Source of the DNA: SIAJ01 sp963773845
GTDB lineage: Bacteria > Planctomycetota > Planctomycetia > Gemmatales > Gemmataceae
Direction: 5' to 3'
NCBI GenBank assembly: GCA_963773845.1
Contig: CAVZCU010000011.1
Span: forward strand, 124,001 to 188,000
DNA: 64,000 nucleotides
Every line of letters begins with the position of its first letter. Positions within the stretch are counted from its first letter, which is position 1. The notes beneath the pieces are model-generated. The model was not told the DNA's origin and did no database searches. It saw nothing but the letters and a program-made list of their open reading frames with translations. This document shows positions 19,590 to 29,179 of this stretch, piece by piece. The translations under genes and the position numbers were made by a program.

Positions 19590-20577
19590 ATGCACACGAC
19601 GACGACAAGCCCCTGACTCCGGCCCAGGCCCGGCAGAAACTCCAGAAGGGGCTGAGCGACTACTTGGCGGGCAATGGCCCGGAGACGATTGTCTTCCGCC
19701 TCAAGCGGACCAAGAAGGCCAGCCACACCTATCCGCTCAAGCTCACCCAGCAGCAGCGGGAGACGCTGCTCGAATGCACCAACCTGAGCCGGAACCTGAA
19801 GAAGAAGATCGAGCAGGCCGGGGAAGGCACGCAGGTCGTCCCCGTCACCTGGAACGAACTGCACAAGCTCAACGACGAAACCGGCCAAGCCGCCATCTAT
19901 GCCCGAAGTCCGCACAAGAAGCGGCTCATGGCCGTCATGAGCAGGGTCGTCAAGTTCTTCGAGGAAGAACACGCCGAGGTCTTCGATCTCGACGCCCCGA
20001 CCGACACGACGCCCGGCCAAGACCGACCTGCTGTTCCAGTTCAAGATCACGCTGCTCGACATCAAACCGGCGATCTGGCGGCGGATTCAAGTGCCGGACT
20101 GCACCCTGGCCGACCTCCACGAGTACATCCAGGCGGCGTTCGGCTGGGGGAACTACCACCTGCACCAGTTCGAGATCGACGGCGAGCGGTACAGCCAACC
20201 GGCCCCGGACGGCGACGATTTCGACATGGACTTCGAGGACGAGACGGACGTTCTCCTCAGCAAGCTGCTCCCGAAGTCGAGCCGGAAGGTCACGGTGGAT
20301 TTACGAGTACGACTTCGGCGACGGCTGGCGGCACGAGGTCTTGTTCGAGGGATTCCCGCCCATCGATCCGAAGGCGAAGTACCCGCTGTGCCTCGAAGGG
20401 GAACGAGCCTGCCCACCGGAAGATTGCGGCGGGCCTTGGGGCTACGCCGACTACCTCGCCGCCATCGCTGATCCCCAGCACGAGCAGCACGAAGAAATGC
20501 TGGAGTGGCGGGGGCCGTTCGACCCGGAAGCCTTCGATGCGAAGAAGGCGACGAAGGAGATGAGGAAGGTGAAGTGA
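19590..20577 (+). CDS. plasmid pRiA4b ORF-3-like protein (apparent frameshifts)
   Basis: The pieces read in order LTPAQARQKLQKGLSDYLAG, LLFQFKITLLDIKPAIWRRI and QVPDCTLADLHEYIQAAFGW, then YEYDFGDGWRHEVLFEGF with CPPEDCGGPWGYADYLAAI. The W-R-R-I, F-G-W, F-D-x-x-x-E and DFGDGWRHE elements are hallmarks of the pRiA4b ORF-3 / IS1096 passenger family (PF07929), whose function is unknown. The start is probably the ATG at 19590 with a shift just after it in a GAC repeat; further shifts fall near 20025 and 20300. The N-terminal about 140 helical residues are an extension on the usual domain. The stop overlaps the next gene's GTG start. Confidence 0.68.
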
Positions 20578-21716
20578 GCGAGGTCATCGCTCTTGAGGAA
20601 TTGGTGAACTCCATGTTACTCGAACCCCAGGATGTCGAACTCTTCTTCAGGTTGCACCGGACGCTGATGTTCTTCGTGAACCAGCGCCTCAAGGTGATTC
20701 CCGACAAGCTCGCCACGCCGGACGAATTTGCCGCCCTGTCGCCGGAGGTCCGGCTCAAAGTCCGTGACGCCTTGAATGCCAACCTCGATCTGATCGAATC
20801 CTTTGTCGATGAAAACCCGGCCCACTTGTCGGACGACGAACTCGACATCGTTCGTTCCTGGCAGCATCTGGTGACGGGCAGGTTCTACGTCTTCCGTGAA
20901 CTGAAGAAGTATACGGTGTTCCTCTCGACTACCAACCCAGCCATCGCTTACGGCGTCCTGGCGTTGTCGCAACCGTTCGAGGAATTGATCGGCCCGTATC
21001 TGCCGGTCCTGACGCAGACGGTCCTGCTGCCGTTCAAGGGCGTGATCGTCTACGACGGCTTGATGAGCAGCTACAACATTTCGTTTGGCCCTGGCATCCG
21101 GCGACATCTGAACGAGAATTTCAAGGAGGCCAAGGCACGGCACGGGATCGTCACGTCGCTGCCGATGTCGGCCACGCCGTTGCCTCCGAAAGCGCCGAAA
21201 GCCAAGCCAGTCCCGAAGCCGCCGTCGAGGGAGGAAAAGGACGAGGCTCTGGGTGTCATCATCGGATTGATCGACCAGTTTTGCAAAGAGCATCTGAACG
21301 AAGAATACGCCGTGCTTTGCCGCAAGCTGGCCGAGAAGCTGGCCCGCAAGCGGCCCTCGCCTTTGCTTCACGGCAGTCCGAATGCCTGGGCCAGCGGCAT
21401 CGTGCGGGCCGTGGGCGGGGTCAACTTCCTGCACGACAAGAGCCAGACGCCTTACATGCGGTCAACCGACATCGACCACTATCTCGGAACCAGCCCAAGC
21501 AGCGGGGCGGCGAAGTTGGCGGCAATCCGCAAGATGCTGAAGATGCACCAGCTTGACCCGAACTGGACCTTGCCGAGCCGTCTGGATGACAACCCGATGG
21601 TGTGGATGCTTCAGGTCAACGGGTTCATGGTGGATGTTCGCCATGCTCCCAGGGAAGTGCAGGAGATCGCCTTCAACAAGGGATTGATCCCGTACATCCC
21701 TGCGGATCGGCAGTAA
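20574..21716 (+). CDS. DUF6398-containing protein with N-terminal extension
   Basis: This 380-aa protein starts at a GTG (VSEVIALEELVN) overlapping the stop of the previous gene as GTGA. The N-terminal about 190 residues are helical with no family I recognise (MFFVNQRLKVIPDKLATPDE). A Pro/Lys-rich linker around residue 205 leads to a C-terminal DUF6398 domain: FCKEHLNEEYAVLCRKLAEK, LARKRPSPLLHG, SGIVRAVGGVNFLHDKSQTP and KGLIPYIPA. A stand-alone DUF6398 paralogue is encoded at 29180-29717. The function of the domain is unknown. Tight overlap with the pRiA4b-like gene suggests the products work together. Confidence 0.72.
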   Translation: MSEVIALEELVNSMLLEPQDVELFFRLHRTLMFFVNQRLKVIPDKLATPDEFAALSPEVRLKVRDALNANLDLIESFVDENPAHLSDDELDIVRSWQHLVTGRFYVFRELKKYTVFLSTTNPAIAYGVLALSQPFEELIGPYLPVLTQTVLLPFKGVIVYDGLMSSYNISFGPGIRRHLNENFKEAKARHGIVTSLPMSATPLPPKAPKAKPVPKPPSREEKDEALGVIIGLIDQFCKEHLNEEYAVLCRKLAEKLARKRPSPLLHGSPNAWASGIVRAVGGVNFLHDKSQTPYMRSTDIDHYLGTSPSSGAAKLAAIRKMLKMHQLDPNWTLPSRLDDNPMVWMLQVNGFMVDVRHAPREVQEIAFNKGLIPYIPADRQ

Positions 21717-21725
21717 GGAGGGTGA

Positions 21726-22066
21726 ATGATGGACGATGGCGATTCGATGTGGTCACGAAAAGGGGCCACTCTGAGCGACAAGTCCGCTCGGCAGGAGTTC
21801 GGTCTGACTCAGCAGGAGATCATCGCAGCAATCCGAGCGGCAAGCTGCAATTCCGAGAAAGCAACATGCACGGCAACCCGTGGTATCGGCTGCTGCGGCA
21901 CGAAGTCGAATCTCTCGTCCGAGACAAGAGCGGGCAGGACCACCTGCACAAGAAGAAGCTCCAAAAGGAGTTGGCCGACCTCAACACGGAAGCCAGGAAA
22001 CTCACAACTCGCTTGAAAGCCATCGAACGGCGACGGGCTGAATTGATGAAGGAACTTGACGGCTAA
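21726..22066 (+). CDS. small coiled-coil protein (one apparent frameshift)
   Basis: MWSRKGATLSDKSARQEFGL then TQQEIIAAIRAGKLQFRESN when joined across a shift near 21835, followed by HGNPWYRLLRHEVESLV and a C-terminal coiled coil rich in K/E/L. I know this as a widespread small conserved protein without an assigned function; the first half looks like a degenerate DNA-binding helix-turn-helix (KSARQEFGLTQQEIIAAI). It lies 9 bases after the DUF6398 gene. Confidence 0.62.
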
Positions 22067-22097
22067 CAGGATTTGCAAACGCTGAACGGAAACCGTT

Positions 22098-22927
22098 ATG
22101 GGAACCAGCAAAAAACTGCACGCCAAGCTGAGCAAAGGAGGACTGTCGGACCTCCCGACTGGCAAGATCAAGAAGGGCCAGCCCGACATGGAGACGTGGA
22201 TCAAGCAGGGCATGGACCCGGTTCATGCTGCATACGCCTTCGTCCAACACATCACGTCCTACTTCGCAGAGGGCGTGTCGCAAATCCCCGAAATGAAGAA
22301 GTATGCCAAGATCGTCACGAACGCCGAGGATGAGTACCTGCCATCGGGACCGCCCATGAGCCCGCTGACGACCAGCTTCTTCACGACCTGGGCGTTGTAC
22401 GATCTGCGATTCGACGGCACTGACACGCTGGCCTCGTGCCTCATCGAATCAAACGACGTGGTGGGCATGAACCCCGACCAGTTTGACGCCCTAAAGAAGA
22501 TGGCCGCGTCCCGAATGGGCATCTACGAGCACGTCGGCATGGATGGCCCGCACGTAAGGCTCCGTGAACTCGTCACCGACGCCGAATACACCTGCCACAA
22601 CGCCTCTGGCTATCGAGGACGATCCGGTGAACTCTGGTACGTCCGGCTCCTGCCGCCGCTGGTGCCCGAACTGGCCCGCTACCACATTGCCTTCACGACG
22701 CCCTACATCCTGATGGCGAGCAAGGACGACTGGCTGCAATTCCTCAAGCGGGGGCTGTCGCAATGGGTTTCGGCATCGACAAGGACGGGCTGCACCGGTT
22801 CCTGAAATACGGCCCCGACCCGAACTACTGGAACGAGTTCGTCTTCAAGGGCTACCACCATCATCAGAGCGATGCCATCTTCTTGGCCGGGATACCTGAC
22901 TTGAAAGCGACGTTGCCTCATGCGTGA
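22098..22927 (+). CDS. hypothetical protein of about 275 aa (one apparent frameshift)
   Basis: The protein starts MGTSKKLHAKLSKGGLSDLP and continues with GMDPVHAAYAFVQHITSYFA, then EYTCHNASGYRGRSGELWYV and RLLPPLVPEL. After a shift near 22785 the C-terminus reads LHRFLKYGPDPNYWNEFVFK. The stop lies just after the ATG of the next gene (8-base overlap). The tail pattern resembles proteins near pRiA4b and SEC-C type genes in other planctomycetes, but I cannot name a family. It probably shares a transcript with the genes on either side. Confidence 0.6.
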
Positions 22928-23360
22928 CCAGCAAAACGAAAAACTGCGACTCGGCAAGGGTCGCTCGTACTTCGTGAAGAGCCAGCTAAAGCGGCTTCGC
23001 CAGGAGGATGACATCTGGGAAGCGGATTTTTTCCCGGTGCCTCAGCAGGGCGTCTGGATCGGCTTGGTCATTAGCCACACGGATGATTTCGTCCTCGCCC
23101 ACCAAAAAATTCGAGAAGCCGCCGACCGTCAACGATCTCGCCCGATTGCTCGCCGAGGCCATGCGGCGTCCGCTGGTCGAGTTCTCCCACCGACCACGAA
23201 CGCTCTACATGCGAGAAAGGCCCGAATGGGCCGAGCTTCTGCCGCACTTGAAGCAAGTCGGCATCGAGGTCGTGTCCAGGACAAGCTGCCCAAGTGGGAC
23301 GATGCCTTCGGCGATCTCTACGCCCAGGTCGAGCGGAACGAACCAGCCGAGAAGACATGA
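22920..23360 (+). CDS. DUF6930-like protein, short paralogue (one apparent frameshift)
   Basis: The product starts MRDQQNEKLRLGKGRSYFVK and after a shift near 23105 reads PTVNDLARLLAEAMRRPLVE then HRPRTLYMRERPEWAELLPH and KQVGIEVVSR. It is clearly paralogous to the longer gene at 30104-30792, sharing the order LGKxxxxFVK, WEADF, NDLAxLLAxAMRRP, HRPR, W-E/A-LxPHL and LGIEV. The R-P...W-x-x-L-x-P-x-L...GI-x-V pattern resembles DUF6930. It lacks the C-terminal domain of its paralogue. Function unknown. Confidence 0.58.
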   Translation: MRDQQNEKLRLGKGRSYFVKSQLKRLRQEDDIWEADFFPVPQQGVWIGLVISHTDDFVLAHQKIREAADRQRSRPIARRGHAASAGRVLPPTTNALHARKARMGRASAALEASRHRGRVQDKLPKWDDAFGDLYAQVERNEPAEKT

Positions 23361-23393
23361 AGGGACACGCCGAAATCCAGAAAGGAACGAGCG

Positions 23394-23923
23394 ATGGCAC
23401 GGAAAAGTAGCTCGCCCGTGAAACTCCACAAGCCGCCGGGCCAGGGCAACGTGCCAACTCTACACCCTCGATGTCTTCATCATCAGCGGCCCGATCAGCG
23501 AGAAGTTCGCCAAGAAGAACCCGGTGATCTCCCGGACCATCCAGATTCGTGGCGACCAGACGCTCGAAGACCTCCACGACGCCATCTTCGACGCCTTTGG
23601 CCGGTGGGAAGAACACATGTACGAGTTCCAGTTCGGGAAGAGACCGATGGACCCGAAGGCACCGAGGTACGTTTTGCCCAGTGCTTTCCAGGCGGACTAC
23701 GGCGATGACAAGTTGCCTGCAGGCCGGGTTGACCAGACCACGCTCGATGTCGCTGGGACTCAAAGTGGGCCGCAGCTTCGGCTACTGGTTCGATTTCGGC
23801 GACGACTGGTGGCACCAGATCAACGTCGAGGCCATCGACGACAAAGCACCGAAGGGGAAATTTCCCAAGGTGACGAAGCGTGTAGGCAAGAGCCCGCCCC
23901 AATACGCCGACAACGAAGAATAG
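23394..23923 (+). CDS. second pRiA4b ORF-3-like protein (apparent frameshifts)
   Basis: MARKSSSPVKLHKPPGQGN, then KNPVISRTIQIRGDQTLEDL and HDAIFDAFGRWEEHMYEFQF, then FGYWFDFGDDWWHQINVEAI. The beta-strand-rich layout and the DFGDDWWHQ core match the pRiA4b ORF-3 family seen at 19590-20577, but without the N-terminal helical extension. Two shifts (near 23460 and 23755) split it. Together with the preceding genes it completes a block that begins with a pRiA4b-like gene, has DUF6398 and DUF6930-like members, and ends with a second pRiA4b-like gene. Confidence 0.65.
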
Positions 23924-23943
23924 CGGATGGTGAGTTAGCTCGA

Positions 23944-24951
23944 TTACCGTTTTCTTCCCTCAACGATGCTGACTTCGGTGCCCGTGGGCACGATTCGTGT
24001 TAGCTCGAAGCCGGCTCGCTCGAACAAGGTCCGGTACTCGGCCTCGGTCCGTTCCTTGCCGCCAGGGATGAGCAGCATGACCAGATCGAGGAACTTGCCG
24101 TGGAACGGTTCGTTCCCCGGAGGAATGACACTCTCGATGACGAGCAACTTGCTTTCGGGCCGCATCGCACGATGGCAGTTGCGCAGGATCGTCAGACACT
24201 TTTCCTCGTCCCAATCGTGAATGATGTGCCGCAAGATGTAAGCATCCGCTCCTTCCGGTACGGCGTCGAAAAAGCTGCCGGAGACAAGCTTGCAACGATC
24301 CAGTAGGCCCGAAGCATGGATTCTCTCCTTCGCTCGCTCGATGACATGAGGGAGGTCGAAGAGAATGCCCTTCATCTTGGTGTGCTTCTTGAGGATTTCG
24401 GTCAACTGCGAACCGTTGCCGCCACCAATGTCAGCAACGACTCCGAACACAGAGAAATCGTAAGCGTCGAGAACGGCGTTCGATTCCCGACCATGAATGC
24501 CGACCATCGCTGCATCGAAAATGCGGGCCTTGTCGGGATGCTGGCCCAAGTAATCGAAGATCGGTTTGCCGAAAACCTTATCGAAGGCAATTTCGCCGGT
24601 GCGAATGCTGTAGTCAATCTCTGCCCAGGCACGAAACTGCTCGTCGCCGGACATGAGCGCCAAGGCACGTTTTGATCCTGCAACATCGCTTTGCAATGGC
24701 TCGGCCAATGGGGTCAGCGAGAATTGACGTGATTCACCCTCGGCGAAGATGCCGACGCTCGCCAATGCCCGTAACAGCCGATACAGGGCATCGGGGTTCG
24801 TGGCAGTGGCACGAGCCAATTCTTCGACCGTTTTGGGGCCGTCTTTGAGGTGGTCGGCAATCCCAAACTTCGCCGCAGCATAGATCGCCTGAGAAATCCA
24901 GTAGCCAGTTATCATTTGGTCAAGCTGCTGGTGCGTTGATGTTTCGGCCAT
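23944..24951 (-). CDS. SAM-dependent O-methyltransferase (acetylserotonin/hydroxyneurosporene type)
   Basis: An intact 335-aa protein. Residues 1-100 form the dimerisation/winged-helix domain (ISQAIYAAAKFGIADHLKDG). The SAM site is VVADIGGGNGSQL (about 175) and the later motif LRHIIHDWDEEKC (about 245) is typical of family 2 plant-like O-methyltransferases, where the His is the general base. It would methylate a phenolic or polyketide-like hydroxyl. It stands alone on the minus strand with no biosynthetic partners, so the substrate cannot be inferred. Confidence 0.85.
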   Translation of the reverse strand: MAETSTHQQLDQMITGYWISQAIYAAAKFGIADHLKDGPKTVEELARATATNPDALYRLLRALASVGIFAEGESRQFSLTPLAEPLQSDVAGSKRALALMSGDEQFRAWAEIDYSIRTGEIAFDKVFGKPIFDYLGQHPDKARIFDAAMVGIHGRESNAVLDAYDFSVFGVVADIGGGNGSQLTEILKKHTKMKGILFDLPHVIERAKERIHASGLLDRCKLVSGSFFDAVPEGADAYILRHIIHDWDEEKCLTILRNCHRAMRPESKLLVIESVIPPGNEPFHGKFLDLVMLLIPGGKERTEAEYRTLFERAGFELTRIVPTGTEVSIVEGRKR

Positions 24952-25059
24952 TTCGTCCTCTCTTCAGATTTTTGTGTTTTTTGTAGGCGGTGGCGAAGAG
25001 GCAAAATCGCTCCATTGACAAAGATTGGGACCATCGTCAGGCTCTTCGCCGTTCACCTG

Positions 25060-25878
25060 TCATAGCTCATCTTTCGCACCGCTCCCGAACGGGTTCTCCT
25101 TGGCCCCAATGCGGTAGCCCATGCAAGGCGGGATCGCTTTACCGCCGTTTGACCATCGGAAGCCGTCGCATTGTTCATGGAATCCGATGACGATCTTCTG
25201 GTCGAAGATGGCCGGGGCCAGGAAATCGTTCCTGCCGTCCAGCATCAAGTGAAAGTGAATGTGGCAACCAGCAACCTTGGGCGGTGTGTAGAGGTAGGCG
25301 ACCACGTCGCCTTTGCGCACCTTCTGCCCCTTCCGGACCAGGATGAACTTCTTGTAAAACCCCTCGGACGGCTCCGGGGCCATCGGCTCGATGGAATAGC
25401 AGAATCGGCACGCTGAACCCGTCTTGTCCTTGGCAAAAGTCAAATCGAGGCCATAACGGTCATTGCCGCCATTGGCGAAGTGCGTGTCGATGCGGCTGAC
25501 AACTCCATCGGCGACGGCGTAGATACCGGGGTAGCTGGCCGGTTCGTCCTTCCCCTTTGGCCAGCGATTGCCGGTGTTGTCAAAATGCACATGGCCACCA
25601 GCATGAGGTCGAGGAGAGTCCGAGCCCAAGAAGGGATGGCCCCTGGTGATTTCCTTGACGTCTACCAGGAAGCGGTCGGAAGGCTTCGTGCGGAAGGTCG
25701 AAATCTCCGGCAAGTCGGCCTTCTCGTCCCGCTCCTGGCCAGGTGAATCGCCACAGCCTGGACAAGTCACGGCAATGACCGTTGCAGCGCACAACGTCAG
25801 GATAGGCTGCCACGCATTTGGCGGAACCTTCAGCCGAGCGACAAGGCTACCCGTGACGAATTCGTGCCCGGTTCTCAT
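25060..25878 (-). CDS. lipoprotein with M23-like peptidase domain
   Basis: Taking the ATG at 25878 (MRTGHEFVTGS), the N-terminus has a hydrophobic stretch (ILTLCAATVIAVTCPGCG) ending in a lipobox-like TCPGC, so it is probably an outer-surface or periplasmic lipoprotein. The mature part shows PHAGGHVHFDNTGN, VADGVVSRIDTHF, VRKGQKVRKGDVVAYLY and GCHIHFHLMLDG, the layout of LytM/M23 beta-barrel domains, with HIHFH in place of the usual HxH. Some zinc ligands may be altered, so it could be an inactive carbohydrate- or peptide-binding member. An upstream ATG at 25989 is possible but would bury the signal. Confidence 0.68.
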   Translation of the reverse strand: MRTGHEFVTGSLVARLKVPPNAWQPILTLCAATVIAVTCPGCGDSPGQERDEKADLPEISTFRTKPSDRFLVDVKEITRGHPFLGSDSPRPHAGGHVHFDNTGNRWPKGKDEPASYPGIYAVADGVVSRIDTHFANGGNDRYGLDLTFAKDKTGSACRFCYSIEPMAPEPSEGFYKKFILVRKGQKVRKGDVVAYLYTPPKVAGCHIHFHLMLDGRNDFLAPAIFDQKIVIGFHEQCDGFRWSNGGKAIPPCMGYRIGAKENPFGSGAKDEL

Positions 25879-26052
25879 GCGGTCGCTTCTTTTGCACTTT
25901 CGTCTCGTCCCTGGCATTTGCCCGTCCCGACGGCCGCTCAGCCGGAGGGCCATTCGGCCAGGCCAATTGTATCCCGAACCTCGGCGCAAAGCGCACGGGC
26001 ATTAGCTCGTGATTGATCTCAACAAACCACTCTCTTGAAAGGAAACAGTTCG

Positions 26053-26352
26053 ATGGCAACTTTCATCACGACGATCAAGTTCACTCAGCAGGGGGTCAAG
26101 GCCATTGACGAAACGACCAAACGGGCGGCGGCGCTGAAAGCGGCAGCCAAGAAGATGGGCGTCAAGGTCACGGAGATCTATTGGACCTTGGGCGATCACG
26201 ATGGCGTGCTGATTTTTGAAGCCGCTGATGACGAGACGGCCGCCGCCTTGCTACTCAACTTGGGAGCGGCGGGAAATGTCCACACGACAACCGTCCGGGC
26301 CTTTAACGCCGCCGAGATGGACAAGATTATTGCCAAGGTGCATGTGGGCTGA
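26053..26352 (+). CDS. GYD-domain protein
   Basis: A 99-aa protein starting MATFITTIKFTQQGVKAIDE and containing AAKKMGVKVTEIYWTLGDHD, the standard GYD-domain (PF08734) order. The function of this small ferredoxin-like fold is unknown. The ATG at 26053 has a good upstream AAAGGAAA site; an upstream in-frame ATG at 26035 is less likely. Confidence 0.82.
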   Translation: MATFITTIKFTQQGVKAIDETTKRAAALKAAAKKMGVKVTEIYWTLGDHDGVLIFEAADDETAAALLLNLGAAGNVHTTTVRAFNAAEMDKIIAKVHVG

Positions 26353-26460
26353 GAAGCTGCCACCGTTCTTGACGCAAAGCAAATCGGGCAGATGGCGAAG
26401 CGGATAGAAATTGATTCTCCGAGTTTGCTTTTCTTCACTCCGAATCCACAGGAGTCCGCC

Positions 26461-26763
26461 ATGAAAATCGTGCAGGTCACTCCCAAGGCGGGAATCAACT
26501 CAAAGTTGAAGACTCTCCTGAAGAACACGGAGCGTCAGCTTCGTGGCCCGCACACGACGTTTGAAAGGGAAAAGGAGGGTCGGTGGAAGCATGTGAAACA
26601 CCCCGGCTGGATTCAATGGGACGACGCAGCGGGCGGCCTTCTGATCGCTGAAATCCGGACGAAAATGAAGGACCACGAGTGGCAAATCCTGGAAGCCTTT
26701 ATTGGCTACTTGGATCGTCACCTGGGCGATCAGATCGAGAGCGTCACCATTCACTATCGGTGA
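26461..26763 (+). CDS. hypothetical protein, 100 aa
   Basis: The protein starts MKIVQVTPKAGINSKLKTLL and ends IESVTIHYR; the middle, HPGWIQWDDAAGGLLIAEIR, alternates hydrophobic residues as in beta strands. The ATG follows CACAGGAGTCC, a good ribosome-binding site. I do not recognise a family. It lies 27 bases before the next same-strand gene and is likely cotranscribed. Confidence 0.58.
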   Translation: MKIVQVTPKAGINSKLKTLLKNTERQLRGPHTTFEREKEGRWKHVKHPGWIQWDDAAGGLLIAEIRTKMKDHEWQILEAFIGYLDRHLGDQIESVTIHYR

Positions 26764-26790
26764 TTCGATGAACTACACGAAAGGGAACCC

Positions 26791-27484
26791 GTGTCTAAGT
26801 CCCAAACGCTCAGTCCAGAACAGAAGTTTGCTGTTGGAGACCGGGTGCAGGTCCGACGGGGAGTAACCGACCCTGACTACCCGGACCTCCCCATCGGCGG
26901 TTGGGCCGGCACCGTGGCCGAAGTCGATGGCCGTTCGCCGCCGACTTTCCTGGTGCGCTGGAGTCTGGAAACCCTGGCTAAAATTCACCCGATCCATCGC
27001 AAACGGAGCGAGCGGGACGGGTTTGAAGTCGGCGAGATGTGGCTTGGGGCCGACGACCTGGAAATTGACGACGGGACTGGGATCGGCGTCGAGCAGCCGA
27101 CGAACATCGTCACGAAGCCGCTCTCGATGGACGGATCAGGACGACCGCATCCGGGCCGCCTTCGGTCTGACCAGCGACGACCCGCTCCCCGACGTGAACG
27201 AGATAACTCTACGGGTTTTCCACGATTATCTGTCCCAAAACCTGCCGTTCCCCGTTGAGGCGTCTTGGAATCCGCCGTCCGGCCCGGCCCAGCGTATCAC
27301 GATACTCGGCCTGAGCGAACCCGATGAGGACGTGTGGGGGGACGGAATGTGCGGGCTGCTCTGCCGGGCGAATCTCAAGGGTGAGGTTATCGAAGTCTCG
27401 CTGGCCGACTGTGAGGCGAAGACGGTAAGCCCTGGCCGGCAACTCCTGGCCGACTACGGCTATTGGTTCGGGAACTTCGGGTAA
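26791..27484 (+). CDS. hypothetical protein with SH3-like N-terminal domain (one apparent frameshift)
   Basis: It starts at GTG (VSKSQTLSPEQKFAVGDRVQ). The N-terminal portion, RVQVRRGVTDPDYPDLPIGG then WAGTVAEVDG, looks like an SH3/KOW-type barrel known in planctomycete calcium-binding-annotated proteins. After a shift near 27135 the second part reads DRIRAAFGLTSDDPLPDVNE and LRVFHDYLSQNLPFPVEASW. The two parts are joined as in longer relatives I have seen annotated only as hypothetical. Confidence 0.55.
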
Positions 27485-27657
27485 AGCCGCCTGGAGCCCC
27501 AGACAGCGGGTATCCGACCGTGCGGTACTTCACCGCCGCAGGAATACGCAAGATTCTGTTCAATGTGTATCTCGGCTATGTCAGCGATCACGACCGGGTC
27601 GGCGACGACTTTCAGAGTCCAAGCCGCCCTTTCGTCCCTTCAACCTTGAGGTTCAAC

Positions 27658-28131
27658 ATGAGACGTTCTCGATTCGGTTTGTTGGCTATCGGAGTCTTAT
27701 TCACGGCGCTTGCGACGATTGCTTCGGCTGACGATGCCAAAGACGAAGCGACCAAGAAAGATCGCAAGCATATCGAAGGCACATGGAAGGTCGCTGCACT
27801 CGAAGTTGACGGCAACAAGGCAATGGACGAGGACGCCAAGAAACTCACGGTGGTCAACGGCTCCGACGGCACATGGAGCCTTGTTTCCGAAGGCAAAGAG
27901 ATTTGCAAGGGAACCAGCACCATCGATCCCACGAAGAAGCCCAAGACCATCGACTTCACGGTGACCGAGGGAGATGGGAAAGGAAATCAATACCTTGGCA
28001 TTTACGAGCTTGGTGAGAACACTCGAAAGTTGTGCTTTGCTCCTGCGGGAAAAGGACGGCCGACCGAGTTTTCTACCACGGCCGGCAGTGAACTCATTCT
28101 CGTCACGTTTGAGCGGGAGAAAGCCAAGTAG
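27658..28131 (+). CDS. secreted TIGR03067-like protein
   Basis: A 157-aa protein with a signal peptide (MRRSRFGLLAIGVLFTALAT, cleavage near ASA-DD) followed by a lipocalin-like domain: HIEGTWKVAALEVDGNKAMD, CKGTSTIDPTKKPKTIDFTV, YLGIYELGENTRKLCFAP. This is the pattern of the TIGR03067 family, which is expanded in planctomycetes and of unknown function. The ATG at 27658 is chosen because upstream in-frame codons would mask the signal. Confidence 0.78.
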   Translation: MRRSRFGLLAIGVLFTALATIASADDAKDEATKKDRKHIEGTWKVAALEVDGNKAMDEDAKKLTVVNGSDGTWSLVSEGKEICKGTSTIDPTKKPKTIDFTVTEGDGKGNQYLGIYELGENTRKLCFAPAGKGRPTEFSTTAGSELILVTFEREKAK

Positions 28132-28197
28132 CGACGTTTAAGACCGGTGAAGTTAGCCGTGCATTACGATGAAATGCCAGCAGGAGTCCGCTGAACC

Positions 28198-28554
28198 ATG
28201 CGCATCGAGTACACCTGTGCCGATGGCAGTCGGACAATCGCCAAGTGGCCGTCGATGGCCTTGCAGCACTGGCTAGGACGGTCACGCCTGACCCGTCCTA
28301 TCGAGAACCCCGAGCCGTTCAAGCTCTACGTTGTCGGCCCGCCTGTACCGAGTGACGACCACGAGATATTCCTCACGCTCGTATACGCCGAGATTGAACG
28401 ACGCTGGAATAAGTCACCGCCGTTGGAGATTGAGCCTCCAAACCCCTTGAAGAATCACGGCGGCAGGGAATATCAGGCTCGGTGTCTGGAAGTCCTCCAG
28501 TGGATTCATGCCGAGGGCGACATTACGAAGTTGGTCATAACGCCAGAGCCCTGA
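28198..28554 (+). CDS. hypothetical protein, 118 aa
   Basis: The protein starts MRIEYTCADGSRTIAKWPSM and contains FKLYVVGPPVPSDDHEIFLT, then NPLKNHGGREYQARCLEVLQ. It is basic and aromatic-rich with no recognised domain. Coding character and position, in a same-strand run with the 28599 gene, support it as real. Confidence 0.5.
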   Translation: MRIEYTCADGSRTIAKWPSMALQHWLGRSRLTRPIENPEPFKLYVVGPPVPSDDHEIFLTLVYAEIERRWNKSPPLEIEPPNPLKNHGGREYQARCLEVLQWIHAEGDITKLVITPEP

Positions 28555-28598
28555 AGGAAGTCGGGATCGGACAGAGTCGCAGCACTTTCCGTCCTCCG

Positions 28599-29141
28599 AT
28601 GATGCACCAGGGAGCGCAACCCGTGCCTGATCTACCCCGCAAGATGTCCGAGATCATGAAGGAAATGTCGGAGCAATTGCTTCGTAATCCTGGCGGCGTT
28701 CCATCGTCAGAAGCTGCCCATGTCGCACTGATGTTCGCCAATATCGCATGGAACGAAACGGTCGGCCTCGGTCATGCACGAGAAGGCTACCGCTCGGCTT
28801 GGGAAATGATCGAAGCCGAGAATCCCGAGATGTGGAGCGAGTTCAAGTCGAACGACGTGGACGCTATGATTGACGAACTTGTTCGGTTCAAGAAGCAGCA
28901 ATACCCGAACGATCAGCGGCGGATTCTCACATGCGGGATTCCTGACGGCAAGATTCGAGTGGAATGGTTGCCGGCCGCTGCTCCTGGGATCGATTCCAAA
29001 TGGGAGATGCGGTTGTACGGGCTGGTCAGAACGGGCGAAAGGGAGAAGGCGATCCAGTTTTTGCAGGAGACTCGTCGCATGGCCCGCAATGATGCGGCGA
29101 AAAAGGTGCTGGCTGTCGCTGCCGAGTTGGGGATTGGGTAG
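28599..29141 (+). CDS. hypothetical helical protein, 180 aa
   Basis: The product starts MMHQGAQPVPDLPRKMSEIM and is mostly helical: AHVALMFANIAWNETVGLGH, WSEFKSNDVDAMIDELVRFK, then a beta segment around EWLPAAAPGIDSKWEMRLYG. No family recognised. It precedes the DUF6398 gene by 38 bases with a clear GGGAGA site between them. Confidence 0.58.
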   Translation: MMHQGAQPVPDLPRKMSEIMKEMSEQLLRNPGGVPSSEAAHVALMFANIAWNETVGLGHAREGYRSAWEMIEAENPEMWSEFKSNDVDAMIDELVRFKKQQYPNDQRRILTCGIPDGKIRVEWLPAAAPGIDSKWEMRLYGLVRTGEREKAIQFLQETRRMARNDAAKKVLAVAAELGIG

Positions 29142-29179
29142 CGCCAAGAGGCTCGCCAGCGCAAGAAAGGGAGATGTAA

